The translations under genes were made by a program, and so were the position numbers. This document shows, one piece after another, positions 10,460 to 21,280 of a DNA stretch of 64,000 nt (positions within the stretch are counted from its first letter, which is position 1; each line of letters begins with the position of its first letter). The stretch is from assembly GCF_003626655.1 (NCBI RefSeq), contig NZ_RBAN01000001.1, positions 1,736,001 to 1,800,000 on the forward strand, read 5' to 3'. Below the pieces are notes generated by a model. That model had not been told where the DNA came from. It made no database searches and saw only the letters and a list, made by a program, of their open reading frames with translations. The DNA is from Micromonospora costi. GTDB taxonomy: Bacteria > Actinomycetota > Actinomycetes > Mycobacteriales > Micromonosporaceae.

Positions 10460-11102
10460 CCGATCCGCCCACCGAGGGTGCCGGCGGCAGGGCCGCCTGC
10501 CAGTGCGCGCCCCACTCGTCGCGCAGCCGGGCCGCCGCGGCGTCGTCCAGGCCGTAGCTGGTGACCGTGAGGCTCACCGGCGACACCTCGGCGCTGTCCA
10601 GTGGACGCTCCGCCAGCGCGGCCAGCAGGTGGCCGGCGTCGTCGACCACCATCCGCAGATACCGGCTGTCGTGCCAGGGCGAGCCGCCCGCCGGGAGGGC
10701 GGCGAGGAGCTGCCCGCCGGTCGCCGCGCCGGTCAGGTAGACGGTGCGACGCGGCCCGGTCGGCCGCCGCTCCAGCAGGAACCGCAGCTGTTCGAGGAAG
10801 GCCCGCCACCCCTCCACGATCACATTGAAGCCGTCGTCGCCGTCGCTCGGCACGACCAGCTGCACGAGCGTCCGTGTGCCGTCGGCGGCCAGCAGGAGTG
10901 CCGACCCGTCGGCCAGGGCGAGCCGGCCCGGCGGGAAGCGCTCCGCACCGTCGAGGAAGATCTCCTGGATCTCCTCGTCCAGCCCCTCGTACTCCCAGCC
11001 GAACCAGCGCCGTATCTCGGCCGGCTCGCTCAACGCCGCCCAGACCCGTTCGACGGGCGCGTCCACGGCGATCTCCAGCGCGCGGACCTCCGGTTCGATC
11101 AT
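10452..11102 (-). CDS. SRPBCC (START/AHSA1-like) domain protein
   Basis: 216 residues. The start RALEIAVDAPVERVWAALSE with EIRRWFGWEYEG is the classic beginning of an Activator-of-Hsp90-ATPase-1-like SRPBCC domain, which forms a hydrophobic ligand pocket. The C-terminal ~90 residues extend beyond the usual ~140-residue domain. It sits 21 bp downstream of a small GntR-family regulator, a pairing suggesting the regulator controls it, and overlaps the next gene. Ligand and role unknown. Confidence 0.78.
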   Translation of the reverse strand: MIEPEVRALEIAVDAPVERVWAALSEPAEIRRWFGWEYEGLDEEIQEIFLDGAERFPPGRLALADGSALLLAADGTRTLVQLVVPSDGDDGFNVIVEGWRAFLEQLRFLLERRPTGPRRTVYLTGAATGGQLLAALPAGGSPWHDSRYLRMVVDDAGHLLAALAERPLDSAEVSPVSLTVTSYGLDDAAAARLRDEWGAHWQAALPPAPSVGGSGE

Positions 11103-11123
11103 CGTGCTCCTCTCGTGCCGCCC

Positions 11124-11492
11124 TCAGCCGGGGCGGGATGCGTCCAGGGCCGCCCGGACCAGCGCGAGCGCCGCGTCGGGCGGCACACCGAGCCGGCGGG
11201 CCTGGACGGCGTAGTCGGCCGCCGCCCGTTGCAACCGGTCCAGCGCGTCGTCGCGGCCGGGCGCCACGAAGGTGCCGTTGCGGCCCCGGGTCTCGAGCAG
11301 CCCGGCGCCCTCCAGCTCGCGGTACGCCCGGGCCACCGTGTTCGGCGCCAGGTTGAGGTCGGCGGCGAGCTGCCGCACCGTGGGCAGCCGCGTGCCGACC
11401 GGCAGGCGGCCTTTCCCGATCAGCTCGGCGAGCTGCCCGCGCACCTGCTCGTACGGTGGCACCGACGAGTCGAGGTCGACCGAAATCCGCAC
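11124..11492 (-). CDS. GntR-family transcriptional regulator, YtrA type
   Basis: 122 residues: a GntR winged helix (VPPYEQVRGQLAELIGKGRL, then GTRLPTVRQLAADLNLAPNT and AYRELEGAGLLETRGRNGTF) followed by a short C-terminal helical region of ~45 residues, as in the YtrA subfamily. The GTG at 11492 was chosen for its GGAGGAG box 6-7 nt upstream; longer in-frame versions are not GntR-like. It heads the operon with the SRPBCC protein. YtrA regulators often control ABC transporters, but none is next to it here. Confidence 0.85.
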   Translation of the reverse strand: MRISVDLDSSVPPYEQVRGQLAELIGKGRLPVGTRLPTVRQLAADLNLAPNTVARAYRELEGAGLLETRGRNGTFVAPGRDDALDRLQRAAADYAVQARRLGVPPDAALALVRAALDASRPG

Positions 11493-11509
11493 GTCCGGCT
11501 CCTCCCTGC

Positions 11510-12433
11510 TCAACTGGCACCGCCCGGGGTGCCGGGGGCGATGTCCTCGTCGAGGTCCGCCGACGGGGGGCCCTCGGCCAGGTCGACCACCCGCCCTCGG
11601 GTGCTGGTGGCCGCGAGCGCCGCGCCGAACAGCAGCAGTTGGTTGAGCAGGTAGAGGTAGAGCAGCAGACCCACGGCCCCGGCCACCACCGTGTACGCCG
11701 GGTTCCGCTCCGTGCGGACCACGTAGTAGCGGCCGACGGTGTTGAGCAGCGTGATGCCGATCGCGACCAGCCACACCACGGGGCGCAGCCGGTGCCGGCT
11801 CATCCGCAGCCGGGGCACCGCGACCAGCAGCAGCACGGCGAGCACCGCGTTGACCAGGATGCTGAGCAGCGCGCTCAACGTGGTGAGGCCGAGCGAACCG
11901 GTGCTGCGCAGCAGGAAGCGCAGCACCGACTCCAGCGCGTCGACGGCGGCCACCGACACGCCGAGCAGCACGAAGACGACCACCATCACGCCGATGTCGA
12001 CCAGCCGGCGGATCACCAGGTTGCCGGGCTGCTGGTTCAGCCCGTACATCAGGCGCTGCGAGGACCGGATCGCCTCGATCCAGCCGATCCCCGTGAACGT
12101 GAGGATGATCAGGCCGACCACGCCCACCGTGCCGCTGCTGTCGGCGATCTGCGCCGGGTCGAGGAAGGGCAGGTTCTCCCCGAGGAAACTGCCCGCGGCC
12201 CGGCTGAACTCGTTGTTGTCGTCCAGGGTCGCGCCGAAGATGGCGTAGACGACCAGGGCGAGCGCGAACACCGCGAAGAAGCCGTAGTAGGCGATCGCGG
12301 CGGCCAGCCGGCCGCCGAGCACCTGGGCGTAGAGCGCGCCGGCCCGCCAGACGTGGTCGAAGACCGGCGAGCGACCGCGGGCGGCGCTCACCCGGCGGTC
12401 GATGGCCGCCTCGACCCGCCCGATCACGTTCAC
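11510..12433 (-). CDS. YihY/BrkB-family integral membrane protein
   Basis: 307 residues with about six hydrophobic helices and the family hallmarks: LAAAIAYYGFFAVFALALVV near the N-terminus, SSGTVGVVGLIILTFTGIGW, and GLLLYLYLLNQLLLFGAALA near the C-terminus. The acidic tail (DLDEDIAPGTPGGAS) is cytoplasmic or disordered. The family was once called ribonuclease BN, a misannotation; its role is unsettled. The GTG at 12433 has GAGGA 7 nt upstream; no ATG start fits. Same strand as thpR but separated by 68 bp. Confidence 0.85.
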   Translation of the reverse strand: MNVIGRVEAAIDRRVSAARGRSPVFDHVWRAGALYAQVLGGRLAAAIAYYGFFAVFALALVVYAIFGATLDDNNEFSRAAGSFLGENLPFLDPAQIADSSGTVGVVGLIILTFTGIGWIEAIRSSQRLMYGLNQQPGNLVIRRLVDIGVMVVVFVLLGVSVAAVDALESVLRFLLRSTGSLGLTTLSALLSILVNAVLAVLLLVAVPRLRMSRHRLRPVVWLVAIGITLLNTVGRYYVVRTERNPAYTVVAGAVGLLLYLYLLNQLLLFGAALAATSTRGRVVDLAEGPPSADLDEDIAPGTPGGAS

Positions 12434-12501
12434 GCCGTCATCCTCGCCGATGTGGGCACGCCGTGGGGGTAACGTCGCGGGCGCGCCCGCTCGCCGGCCG
12501 G

Positions 12502-13089
12502 TCAGCCACCCAGCCGGAAGTCCCGCCGCGGCTGCCAGCGGGCCTGCCCGCTGTGCGAGAAGAGGGTGAACGACTCCACCTCGAACATGGCGGAGAAGTC
12601 GGCGAGATCCTCGTACGCCTTGTCCAGCGCCTCCGGCGCGACGTCCTGCGCCACCGTGACGTGGGGGTGGTACGGGAAGCGGGCCTCCCGGCGCAGCTCC
12701 GGCGCGGCGCTGATCGCGGCGGCGAGCAGTTCGCACTCGCTGATCCCGGCCGCCACCGCCACGAAGACCACCTGGGTGACCGGACGGAACGTGCCGGTGC
12801 CCCGCAGGTGCAGGGTGAACGGCAGGTGGGCTGCGGCGACGGCCGCGAGGTGCCGCTCCACGGCCGCCAGGGTGGCCACCGGTATCTCGGTCGGCCCGAG
12901 CAGGGTGACGTGCGCCGGGATGTCCGCGGCCTGCGGGTCGCCCGCCTCGGCGCGCCGCCGGGTGAGCTGGCCTCCCCACGGCTCGGGGATGTCGACGGCG
13001 ACCCCGATCTGGATGAGATCGCCCTCCCCGGGTGCCTCGTCACTGCGACCCACGCTGCGCGCCACCTCTCCGGCCAACCGCCCGTCCAC
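12502..13089 (-). CDS. thpR: RNA 2',3'-cyclic phosphodiesterase / 2'-5' RNA ligase family protein
   Basis: 195 residues of the 2H phosphoesterase superfamily. The two catalytic H-x-T motifs are present: AHVTLLGPTEIP and, about 95 residues later, HPHVTVAQDV. Such enzymes open 2',3'-cyclic phosphates in RNA or ligate 2'-5' in vitro. The start is uncertain: the GTG at 13089 gives an extra ~30 residues before similarity begins (LIQIGVAVDIPEPWGG), and internal GTGs are possible. It lies 23 bp downstream of trpS on the same strand and may be cotranscribed. Confidence 0.75.
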   Translation of the reverse strand: MDGRLAGEVARSVGRSDEAPGEGDLIQIGVAVDIPEPWGGQLTRRRAEAGDPQAADIPAHVTLLGPTEIPVATLAAVERHLAAVAAAHLPFTLHLRGTGTFRPVTQVVFVAVAAGISECELLAAAISAAPELRREARFPYHPHVTVAQDVAPEALDKAYEDLADFSAMFEVESFTLFSHSGQARWQPRRDFRLGG

Positions 13090-13112
13090 CCGTCCTGCGC
13101 CGCGTCGCGGCG

Positions 13113-14171
<1,059 letters not shown>

Positions 14172-15263
14172 TCATGACGGGCCGGCGGGTCGGCCTCCGT
14201 TCGCCGCGGCCGGCGCCGTGGCCTCCCGCCGCTGCTCCGGCAGGCGTACGGCGGAGACCGCGATCCGGGCCACCCGGCGGCCCTCCAGCGCCAGCACCCG
14301 CAGCAACCACCCGCCGGGCGGGTCGCCCGTTTCCGGTGCGCCCGCCTCGGCCGGGCCGGCGGCGACCGGCACCTCGTCCCCGGCCACCGGCAGCCGCCCG
14401 AGCGCGGCCATCACGAACCCGCCGACCGTCTCGTACGGCCCGGCCGGCAGCGCGATGCCGGTGCGCTCGGCGAAGTCGGCCAGGTTGAGCCGCCCGTCGA
14501 CCACGGCGGGCAGCCCCGCGTGCGCCAGGTCCGGCGCGGCGCCGTACCCGTCGTGGATCTCGCCGACGAGTTCCTCGATCAGGTCCTCCAGGGTGACGAT
14601 GCCGGCCGTGCCGCCGTACTCGTCGACCACCACCGCGAGGTGGTGCCCCTCCCGACGCATCTCGGTCAGCGCGGCGAGCACCCGTTTGCTGCCGGGCAGC
14701 CGCTTCACCTCCCGGGTCAGCTCGCCGACGGTGGCGCACGGGTCGGCGTCGGGCCGCAGCAGCACGTCGCGCAGGTGGACGAGACCGACCACGTCGTCGT
14801 GGGTGCCGTCGGTGACCGGGTACCGGGTGTGCGTCTCGACCCGCACCAGGCGGGCCGCCTCGGCGATGGTGAGGCCGGCGGGGAGGAAGACCACCTCCGT
14901 GCGGGGCATCATCACCTCGCGGATCAGCCGCGCACCGGCCACCAGGACCTCGTCGATGATGCGGCGCTCGTCCGCGTCCAGCAGCGTGTTCGCGGCGACC
15001 AGGTCCCGCAGCTCGGCCTCGCTGATGCGCTCCCGCCCCGCCGCCGGGCTGGCTCCGAGCAGGTCGGTGACGAGCCGCGTGGCGGCGTCGGCGGCGCGGA
15101 CCACGACCCGGGCCACCGCCCGGGCGACCGGCCCCGGCTCGCGGGCGCTCCGGCGGCGCGCGCGCCGCCGGTGCTCGGGACCGCCCGCTTCCCGCATGCC
15201 AGAGATGGTAGACACCGGGACGTCCCGACGCCGGGCTTCCGCGGTCCTCGCCACCATGTTCAA
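14172..15263 (-). CDS. CBS-domain protein of the CorC/HlyC (hemolysin-like) family
   Basis: Up to 363 residues. A basic N-terminus and a helical lead-in (PVARAVARVVVRAADAATRL) precede a CBS pair (IREVMMPRTEVVFLPAGLTI; HLAVVVDEYGGTAGIVTLED) and a C-terminal CorC/transporter-associated domain (DGRLNLADFAERTGIALPAG). The DUF21 membrane domain of full-length CorB-type proteins is missing, so this is the soluble CorC-like form, possibly a partner of a separate membrane subunit. The start is uncertain: ATG 15263 and ATG 15197 are both in frame, neither with a good ribosome site. Divergent from galE. Confidence 0.8.
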   Translation of the reverse strand: MNMVARTAEARRRDVPVSTISGMREAGGPEHRRRARRRSAREPGPVARAVARVVVRAADAATRLVTDLLGASPAAGRERISEAELRDLVAANTLLDADERRIIDEVLVAGARLIREVMMPRTEVVFLPAGLTIAEAARLVRVETHTRYPVTDGTHDDVVGLVHLRDVLLRPDADPCATVGELTREVKRLPGSKRVLAALTEMRREGHHLAVVVDEYGGTAGIVTLEDLIEELVGEIHDGYGAAPDLAHAGLPAVVDGRLNLADFAERTGIALPAGPYETVGGFVMAALGRLPVAGDEVPVAAGPAEAGAPETGDPPGGWLLRVLALEGRRVARIAVSAVRLPEQRREATAPAAANGGRPAGPS

Positions 15264-15301
15264 CTTTGTTGGATCGTGAGAGTTTATGATGGAATCGGGT
15301 T

Positions 15302-15340
15302 CCTACGGCCGCGGCCGGCGCCGACCGGCCCGCCCGTAGG
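15302..15340. promoter_or_regulatory. Imperfect palindrome CCTACGG...CCGTAGG in the corC-like/galE promoter region
   Basis: CCTACGG at 15302-15308 and CCGTAGG at about 15334-15340 are exact reverse complements around a GC-rich centre with further CCGG symmetry. It lies 50-90 bp before the galE start and could be an operator or part of the 5' leader hairpin. Confidence 0.35.
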
Positions 15341-15392
15341 GTGAGCACCGACACCGGCCGCTCCCGGGCCCGCTCAGGCAGGAGGCAACGAC

Positions 15393-16372
15393 GTGAAACT
15401 GCTCGTCACCGGCGGTGCCGGCTACATCGGCAGCGTGGTGACCCGGATGCTGCTCGACGCCGGCCACCAGGTGGTCGTCCTCGACGACCTGCGCACCGGT
15501 CACCGGGAGGCCCTCGCCCCCGACGCCGTCCACGTCGACGCGCCCGTCCACGACGCGGCCCGGGTCGTCACCCGGGAGGCCGGCTTCGACGGGGTGCTGC
15601 ACTTCGCGGCCCTCATCGCGGCCGGCGAGTCGATGGTCAGACCGGAGCTCTACTGGCACACCAACACGGTCGGCTCGCTCGCCCTCATCGACGCGGTCCG
15701 GGCCGCCGGGGTGCCCCGACTCGTCTTCTCCTCCACCGCCGCCGTCTACGGCAACCCGACCGAGCTGCCGATCCCCGAGACCGCGGTCAAGGCCCCCACC
15801 AACACGTACGGCGCGACGAAGCTCGCCGTCGACATGGCGCTCACCTCCGAGGCGATCGGGCACGGGCTCGCCGCCGTCTCGCTGCGCTACTTCAACGTGG
15901 CCGGTGCCCACCTCGACGGCGACGTCGCCCTCGGCGAGCGGCACGACCCGGAGACCCACCTCATCCCGATCGCGCTGGAGGTCGCCGCCGGCCGACGCGA
16001 GAAGCTCCAGCTCTTCGGCGACGACTACCCCACCGCCGACGGCACCTGCGTCCGCGACTACATCCACGTGGCCGACCTGGCCCGGGCGCACCTGCTCGCG
16101 CTCGACGCGGCCACCCCTGGCCAGCACCGGATCTACAACCTCGGCAACGGCAACGGGTTCACCAACCGGCAGGTGGTCGACGTGGTCCGCGAGGTCACCG
16201 GGCACGCCGTGCCGGTCGAGATCGCGCCGCGCCGCGAAGGCGACCCCGCCGAACTGGTCGCCTCGTCCCGCCTGGCCCGCGAGGAGCTGGGCTGGGAGCC
16301 CCGCAAGCCGACCCTGCACGACATGGTGGGCGACGCCTGGGCCTTCTACCGCACGCACGTCCTGGAGCAGGC

Positions 16373-16376
<4 letters not shown>
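15393..16376 (+). CDS. galE: UDP-glucose 4-epimerase
   Basis: 327-residue short-chain-dehydrogenase-like epimerase interconverting UDP-glucose and UDP-galactose. The NAD-binding motif GGAGYIGS is at residues 7-14, the catalytic Y-x3-K is in TYGATKLAVD, and RYFNVAGAH and CVRDYIHVADLARAH are further hallmarks. GTG start with AGGAGG 7 nt upstream. It overlaps galK by 4 bp (ATGA), forming a galE-galK Leloir operon; no galT is in the window. Confidence 0.95.
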
Positions 16377-17530
<1,154 letters not shown>

Positions 17531-17592
17531 CCCCCACCCCGCCCGGCCGACCCCGCCCGGTCCGCCCGCCGACCGCAGGCCGACTTCCGGGT

Positions 17593-17648
17593 TGATCAAG
17601 AGGTTTGCGTCAGATTCCGGCCGGATTCCGACGCAAACCTCTTGATCA
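17593..17648. repeat. 56-bp GATC-capped palindrome, class A, copy 1
   Basis: Perfect 19-bp arms: TGATCAAGAGGTTTGCGTC at 17593-17611 and its reverse complement at 17630-17648, around an 18-bp centre that is itself symmetric (TTCCGGCCGGA). It lies between galK and a TPR gene on the same strand. A near-identical element of exactly the same length follows that TPR gene (18927-18982). It could end galK transcription, but its sequence conservation goes beyond what a simple terminator needs. Confidence 0.85.
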
Positions 17649-17768
17649 CCGGAGCTGGGCGGCCGGGCGGACGGGCGCCGGGCGGGGCGTCGGGCCGGGC
17701 GGGCGGCGGTCTGGATTGGACGGTCGATAGGGTGGCCGCCGGCCGGGATCGCGGACCGGGGAGGCCAC

Positions 17769-18929
17769 ATGAGCGACGCCGGGATCGCCGTCCAGGAGCG
17801 GGCGGTGGCGCTGATGCGGGTGGGTCGGCACACCGAGGCGGCGCGGCTGCTGCGCGGCGTGCTCGTCGAGCAGCCGGAGCACGTCGGGGTGCTGCTCCAG
17901 CTCGCCCGCTGCCACCGGGCGCTGGGCCAGCTCGCCGAGGCCATGCGGCTGGTGGACCGGGCGCTCGGCTCCGCCTCGACGCAGGAACACCTGCTCGCCG
18001 AGAAGGCCCGGATCCTGCTCGCGGCCGGGCACCCCGCCCACGCGGCGGCCGCTGCCCAGCAGGCCCTGGAACGCGCACCCCGATCCTGGGAGGCGCACGG
18101 GCTGCTGGCCGAGGCGCTGCTCACCCTCGGCAACCCCAACCGGGTGGTGGCCGCCCGCCGGCACGCCGACACCGCGCGGGAACTCGCCCCGCAGGTGCCC
18201 GACGTCCACCTGCTCGACGCCCGCCTGCACGCCCGGATGGGCCGGCTCCGGGACGCCCGCGCGGCCTGCCGGCAGGCCCTGGCTCTCGACCCCACGTACG
18301 AGCCGGCGCTGAGCCAGCTCGCGCTGCTCGACGCCCGGCAGGACCGGACGGAACGCGCGGCGCGGGGGTTCAGCGACGCGCTCGCCGCGGACCCGCAGGC
18401 CAGCTGGAGCAGTCAGGCGCTCGCCGCGGTCTCGCTCGCCCTGTGCTGGCGGCTGTTCGACGTGGTGGCACTGGTCGCCGTCGCCCACTGGGTGCTGGTC
18501 GCGGCCGTCCTGGACGCGGGTCGACCCGTACGTCTGGTCGCCGCGCTGCTCGGTCTCGCGGCCGCCGCGGCGTGGGCGGTGCGCTCCTGGCGGCGGCAGC
18601 CGGCGGCGGCGCGCTGGCAGCTGCGCCGGCACCTGCGCTCGACCTCGGCGGTGGTGTGCGTGCTGCTCACCCTGGTCGCGGCCGCCGGGCTGGTGTGCAG
18701 CGGGCTGGCCCCGCGCACGGACAGCCCCGCCGGCGGGGTGGGCGCGCTGCTGCTGTTCCCCGGTGTCGTGGTCCTGGCCGTCCGGCTGTGGCGGCAGGCG
18801 AAGCGCCGCGCCGCCCCGGCGACCCGCCGGCTCGGCTACGCGGTCTGGACCCGCCTGGCCGCCCGCGCCGCCACCTCGACGCCCGCACCGGCCCCGACCC
18901 CGGCCTCCACTCCCACCCCACCTCGGTGA
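17769..18929 (+). CDS. TPR-repeat protein with C-terminal membrane domain
   Basis: 386 residues. Residues ~1-210 are tetratricopeptide repeats (AARLLRGVLVEQPEHVGVLL, LARCHRALGQLAEAMRLVDR, AACRQALALDPTYEPALSQL). About four hydrophobic helices follow (near 225-360: WRLFDVVALVAVAHWVLVAA, LVAALLGLAAAAAWAV, AVVCVLLTLVAAAGLVCSGL, GALLLFPGVVVLAVRLW), then a Thr/Pro-rich tail. Probably a membrane-anchored scaffold; partners unknown. The TGA stop is the first three bases of the second class A palindrome, so that element forms the gene's exact 3' end. Confidence 0.75.
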   Translation: MSDAGIAVQERAVALMRVGRHTEAARLLRGVLVEQPEHVGVLLQLARCHRALGQLAEAMRLVDRALGSASTQEHLLAEKARILLAAGHPAHAAAAAQQALERAPRSWEAHGLLAEALLTLGNPNRVVAARRHADTARELAPQVPDVHLLDARLHARMGRLRDARAACRQALALDPTYEPALSQLALLDARQDRTERAARGFSDALAADPQASWSSQALAAVSLALCWRLFDVVALVAVAHWVLVAAVLDAGRPVRLVAALLGLAAAAAWAVRSWRRQPAAARWQLRRHLRSTSAVVCVLLTLVAAAGLVCSGLAPRTDSPAGGVGALLLFPGVVVLAVRLWRQAKRRAAPATRRLGYAVWTRLAARAATSTPAPAPTPASTPTPPR

Positions 18930-18982
18930 TCAAGAGGTTCGGGTCGGATTCCGGCCGGATCCTGACGCGAACCTCTTGATCA
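18927..18982. repeat. 56-bp GATC-capped palindrome, class A, copy 2
   Basis: Arms TGATCAAGAGGTTCG (18927-18941) and its exact complement (18968-18982), with the same TTCCGGCCGGA centre as copy 1. Compared with copy 1, one arm position changed T to C with a matching A to G on the other arm, keeping the pair. It supplies the TGA stop of the TPR gene and lies between convergent genes (TPR protein and cysN), so it can also act as a terminator. Confidence 0.85.
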
Positions 18983-19005
18983 GCAGGAGCCCGGCGGGCG
19001 GAGGT

Positions 19006-20298
19006 TCAGCCCGCCTCCACGATCATGCCGGCGCCCACCGTACGGTTGGTGGTCTCGTCGATGATGACGAAACCGCCGGTGGTGCGGTTGCGGCGGTACT
19101 CGTCGGCGAGCAGCGGCACCGTGGTCCGCAGCCGCACCCGGCCGATCTCGTTGAGCCGCAGCTCGCCCGCCGACTCGTCCCGGTGCAGCGAGTTGATGTC
19201 GAGCCGGTAGTGCAGGCTCCGCACGATCGCCCGGGCCGACCGGGTGGTGTGCTTGATCGCGTACCGGCCGCCGACCTGGAGCGGCCGGGTCTCGTCCATC
19301 CAGCAGACCATCGCCTCGATGTCCTGCGCCGCGGCCGGGGCGTTGTTCGGCCGGCAGATCATGTCGCCGCGCGAGATGTCGATCTCGTCGGTCAGCCGTA
19401 CGGTGACCGACATCGGTGGGAACGCCTCCGCGACCGGCCCGTCGGCGGTCTCCACGGCGGCGATCCGGCTCGTGAAGCCGGACGGCAGCACCATGACCTC
19501 GTCACCCGGCTTCAACACGCCGGAGGCGACCTGGCCCGCGTAGCCCCGGTAGTCGGTGACGGTGGTCGACTGCGGACGGATCACGTACTGCACCGGGAAG
19601 CGCACGTCGACCAGGTTGCGGTCGCTCGCGATGTGCACCCGCTCCAGGTGGTGCAGCAGCGCCGGCCCCTCGTACCAGGGCATGTTCTCCGAGCGGCTCA
19701 CGATGTTGTCGCCCTTGAGCGCCGACACCGGGATCACCGTCAGGTCGGGCACCTCCAGCTTCGCCGCGAAAGCGGTGAACTCGTCGGCGATCCGCTCGAA
19801 GACCTCCTGGGAGAAGTCGACGAGGTCCATCTTGTTGACGCACAGCACGAGGTGCGGCACCCGCAGCAGCGAGCAGAGGAACGCGTGCCGGCGGGACTGC
19901 TCCACCAGCCCCTTCCGGGCGTCCACGAGGATCAGCGCGAGGTCGGCGGTGGACGCCCCGGTGACCATGTTCCGCGTGTACTGGATGTGCCCCGGGGTGT
20001 CGGCGATGATGAACTTCCGCCGCGGCGTGGCGAAGTACCGGTACGCCACGTCGATGGTGATGCCCTGCTCCCGCTCCGCCCGCAGGCCGTCGGTGAGCAG
20101 CGCCAGGTTCGTGTACTCGTCGCCGCGCGCCGCGCTGACCGCCTCGACGGCGGCCAACTGGTCGGTGAACAGCGACTTGGTGTCGTAGAGCAGCCGGCCG
20201 ATGAGGGTCGACTTGCCGTCGTCCACGCTGCCCGCGGTGGCGAACCGCAGCAGATCCATGCGCCGGGCCGGGGCCGGTGGGGCGGTCTCGACGGTCAT
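19006..20298 (-). CDS. cysN: Sulfate adenylyltransferase, GTPase subunit
   Basis: 430-residue EF-Tu-like GTPase that drives ATP sulfurylase (sulfate + ATP to APS). G1 motif GSVDDGKS at residues 23-30, then QGITIDVAYRYF, DTPGHIQYTRNM and NKMD. At 430 residues it lacks the APS-kinase domain found fused in CysNC of many other bacteria, so APS kinase or a direct APS reductase route must be encoded elsewhere. ATG overlaps the cysD stop by one base (TGATG), so CysD and CysN are coupled. Confidence 0.95.
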   Translation of the reverse strand: MTVETAPPAPARRMDLLRFATAGSVDDGKSTLIGRLLYDTKSLFTDQLAAVEAVSAARGDEYTNLALLTDGLRAEREQGITIDVAYRYFATPRRKFIIADTPGHIQYTRNMVTGASTADLALILVDARKGLVEQSRRHAFLCSLLRVPHLVLCVNKMDLVDFSQEVFERIADEFTAFAAKLEVPDLTVIPVSALKGDNIVSRSENMPWYEGPALLHHLERVHIASDRNLVDVRFPVQYVIRPQSTTVTDYRGYAGQVASGVLKPGDEVMVLPSGFTSRIAAVETADGPVAEAFPPMSVTVRLTDEIDISRGDMICRPNNAPAAAQDIEAMVCWMDETRPLQVGGRYAIKHTTRSARAIVRSLHYRLDINSLHRDESAGELRLNEIGRVRLRTTVPLLADEYRRNRTTGGFVIIDETTNRTVGAGMIVEAG

Positions 20299-21206
20299 CA
20301 GAAGTAGCCCTCCCGCTTGCGGTCCTCCATGGCGGCCTCGCTGACCCGGTCGTCACCGCGGGTCGCGCCACGCTCGGTGATCCGGGTGGCGGCCACCTCC
20401 TCGATGACCTTCTCGACCGTGTCGGCGTCCGAACGCACGGCCGCCGTGCAGGACGCGTCGCCCACCGTGCGGTAGCGGACGCGAGCCTTGAACCGCTCCT
20501 CACCCGCACGCGGACGGAAGAACTCGTTCACCGCGTAGAGCATGCCGTCGCGCTCGACCACCTCGCGCTCGTGCGCATAGTAGATCGACGGCAGCGTGAG
20601 CCGCTCCCGGGCGATGTAGTGCCACACGTCCAGCTCGGTCCAGTTGGACAGCGGGAAGACGCGGATCGACTCGCCCGGGTGGTGCCGGCCGTTGTAGAGC
20701 GCCCATAGCTCGGGGCGCTGGTTCTTCGGGTCCCACTGGCCGAACTCGTCCCGGAAGCTGAACACACGTTCCTTCGCCCGGGCCTTCTCCTCGTCGCGCC
20801 GCGCGCCGCCGAAGAGCGCGTCGAAGCGGTGCTTCTCCACGGCGTCGAGCAGCACCGGCGTCTGGATCCGGTTGCGCATCCCGTCGGGGGACTCCCGCAC
20901 CAGCCCGCTGGCCAGGGCCTCCGGCACGCTCGCCACCACCAGCTGCAGGCCCAGCTCCGCCACCCGCTGGTCGCGGTACTCCAGGACCTCCGGGAAATTG
21001 TGCCCGGTGTCCACGTGCATCACCGGGAAGGGCACGTTCGCCGGAGCGAACGCCTTCTGGGCCAGCCGGAGCATCACGATCGAGTCCTTGCCACTGGAGA
21101 AGAGCAGCACCGGCCGCTCCATTTCGGCGACGACCTCGCGCATCACGAAGATGCTCTCCGCCTCCAACGCGTCCAGGTGGGAGACCTGGTAGACGGGGGC
21201 GGTCAT
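20298..21206 (-). CDS. cysD: Sulfate adenylyltransferase, catalytic subunit
   Basis: 302-residue PP-loop ATP pyrophosphatase-type subunit of ATP sulfurylase. PP-loop SSGKDS at residues 37-42 (VLLFSSGKDSIVMLRLAQKA), with family motifs VMHVDTGHNFPEV, FGGARRDEEKARAKER and FPLSNWTELDVWHYI, and a C-terminal EDRKREGYF tail. First gene of the cysD-cysN pair; cysQ lies upstream on the same strand with a 74-bp gap, so the three form a sulfate-activation cluster. ATG at 21206 with GAGG just upstream. Confidence 0.95.
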   Translation of the reverse strand: MTAPVYQVSHLDALEAESIFVMREVVAEMERPVLLFSSGKDSIVMLRLAQKAFAPANVPFPVMHVDTGHNFPEVLEYRDQRVAELGLQLVVASVPEALASGLVRESPDGMRNRIQTPVLLDAVEKHRFDALFGGARRDEEKARAKERVFSFRDEFGQWDPKNQRPELWALYNGRHHPGESIRVFPLSNWTELDVWHYIARERLTLPSIYYAHEREVVERDGMLYAVNEFFRPRAGEERFKARVRYRTVGDASCTAAVRSDADTVEKVIEEVAATRITERGATRGDDRVSEAAMEDRKREGYF

Positions 21207-21280
21207 GACCTCGGCCCGATCTGCTCGCTCATCCGATTTCCAGACCTTCCCGATCGGAGATGTCAGGAACTGCGGTCAGG

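Noticed and set aside
15264..15392. Small plus-strand ORF starting at 15341
   Set aside because: It is the out-of-frame lead-in to galE/galK; galE has a clear AGGAGG-GTG start at 15393.
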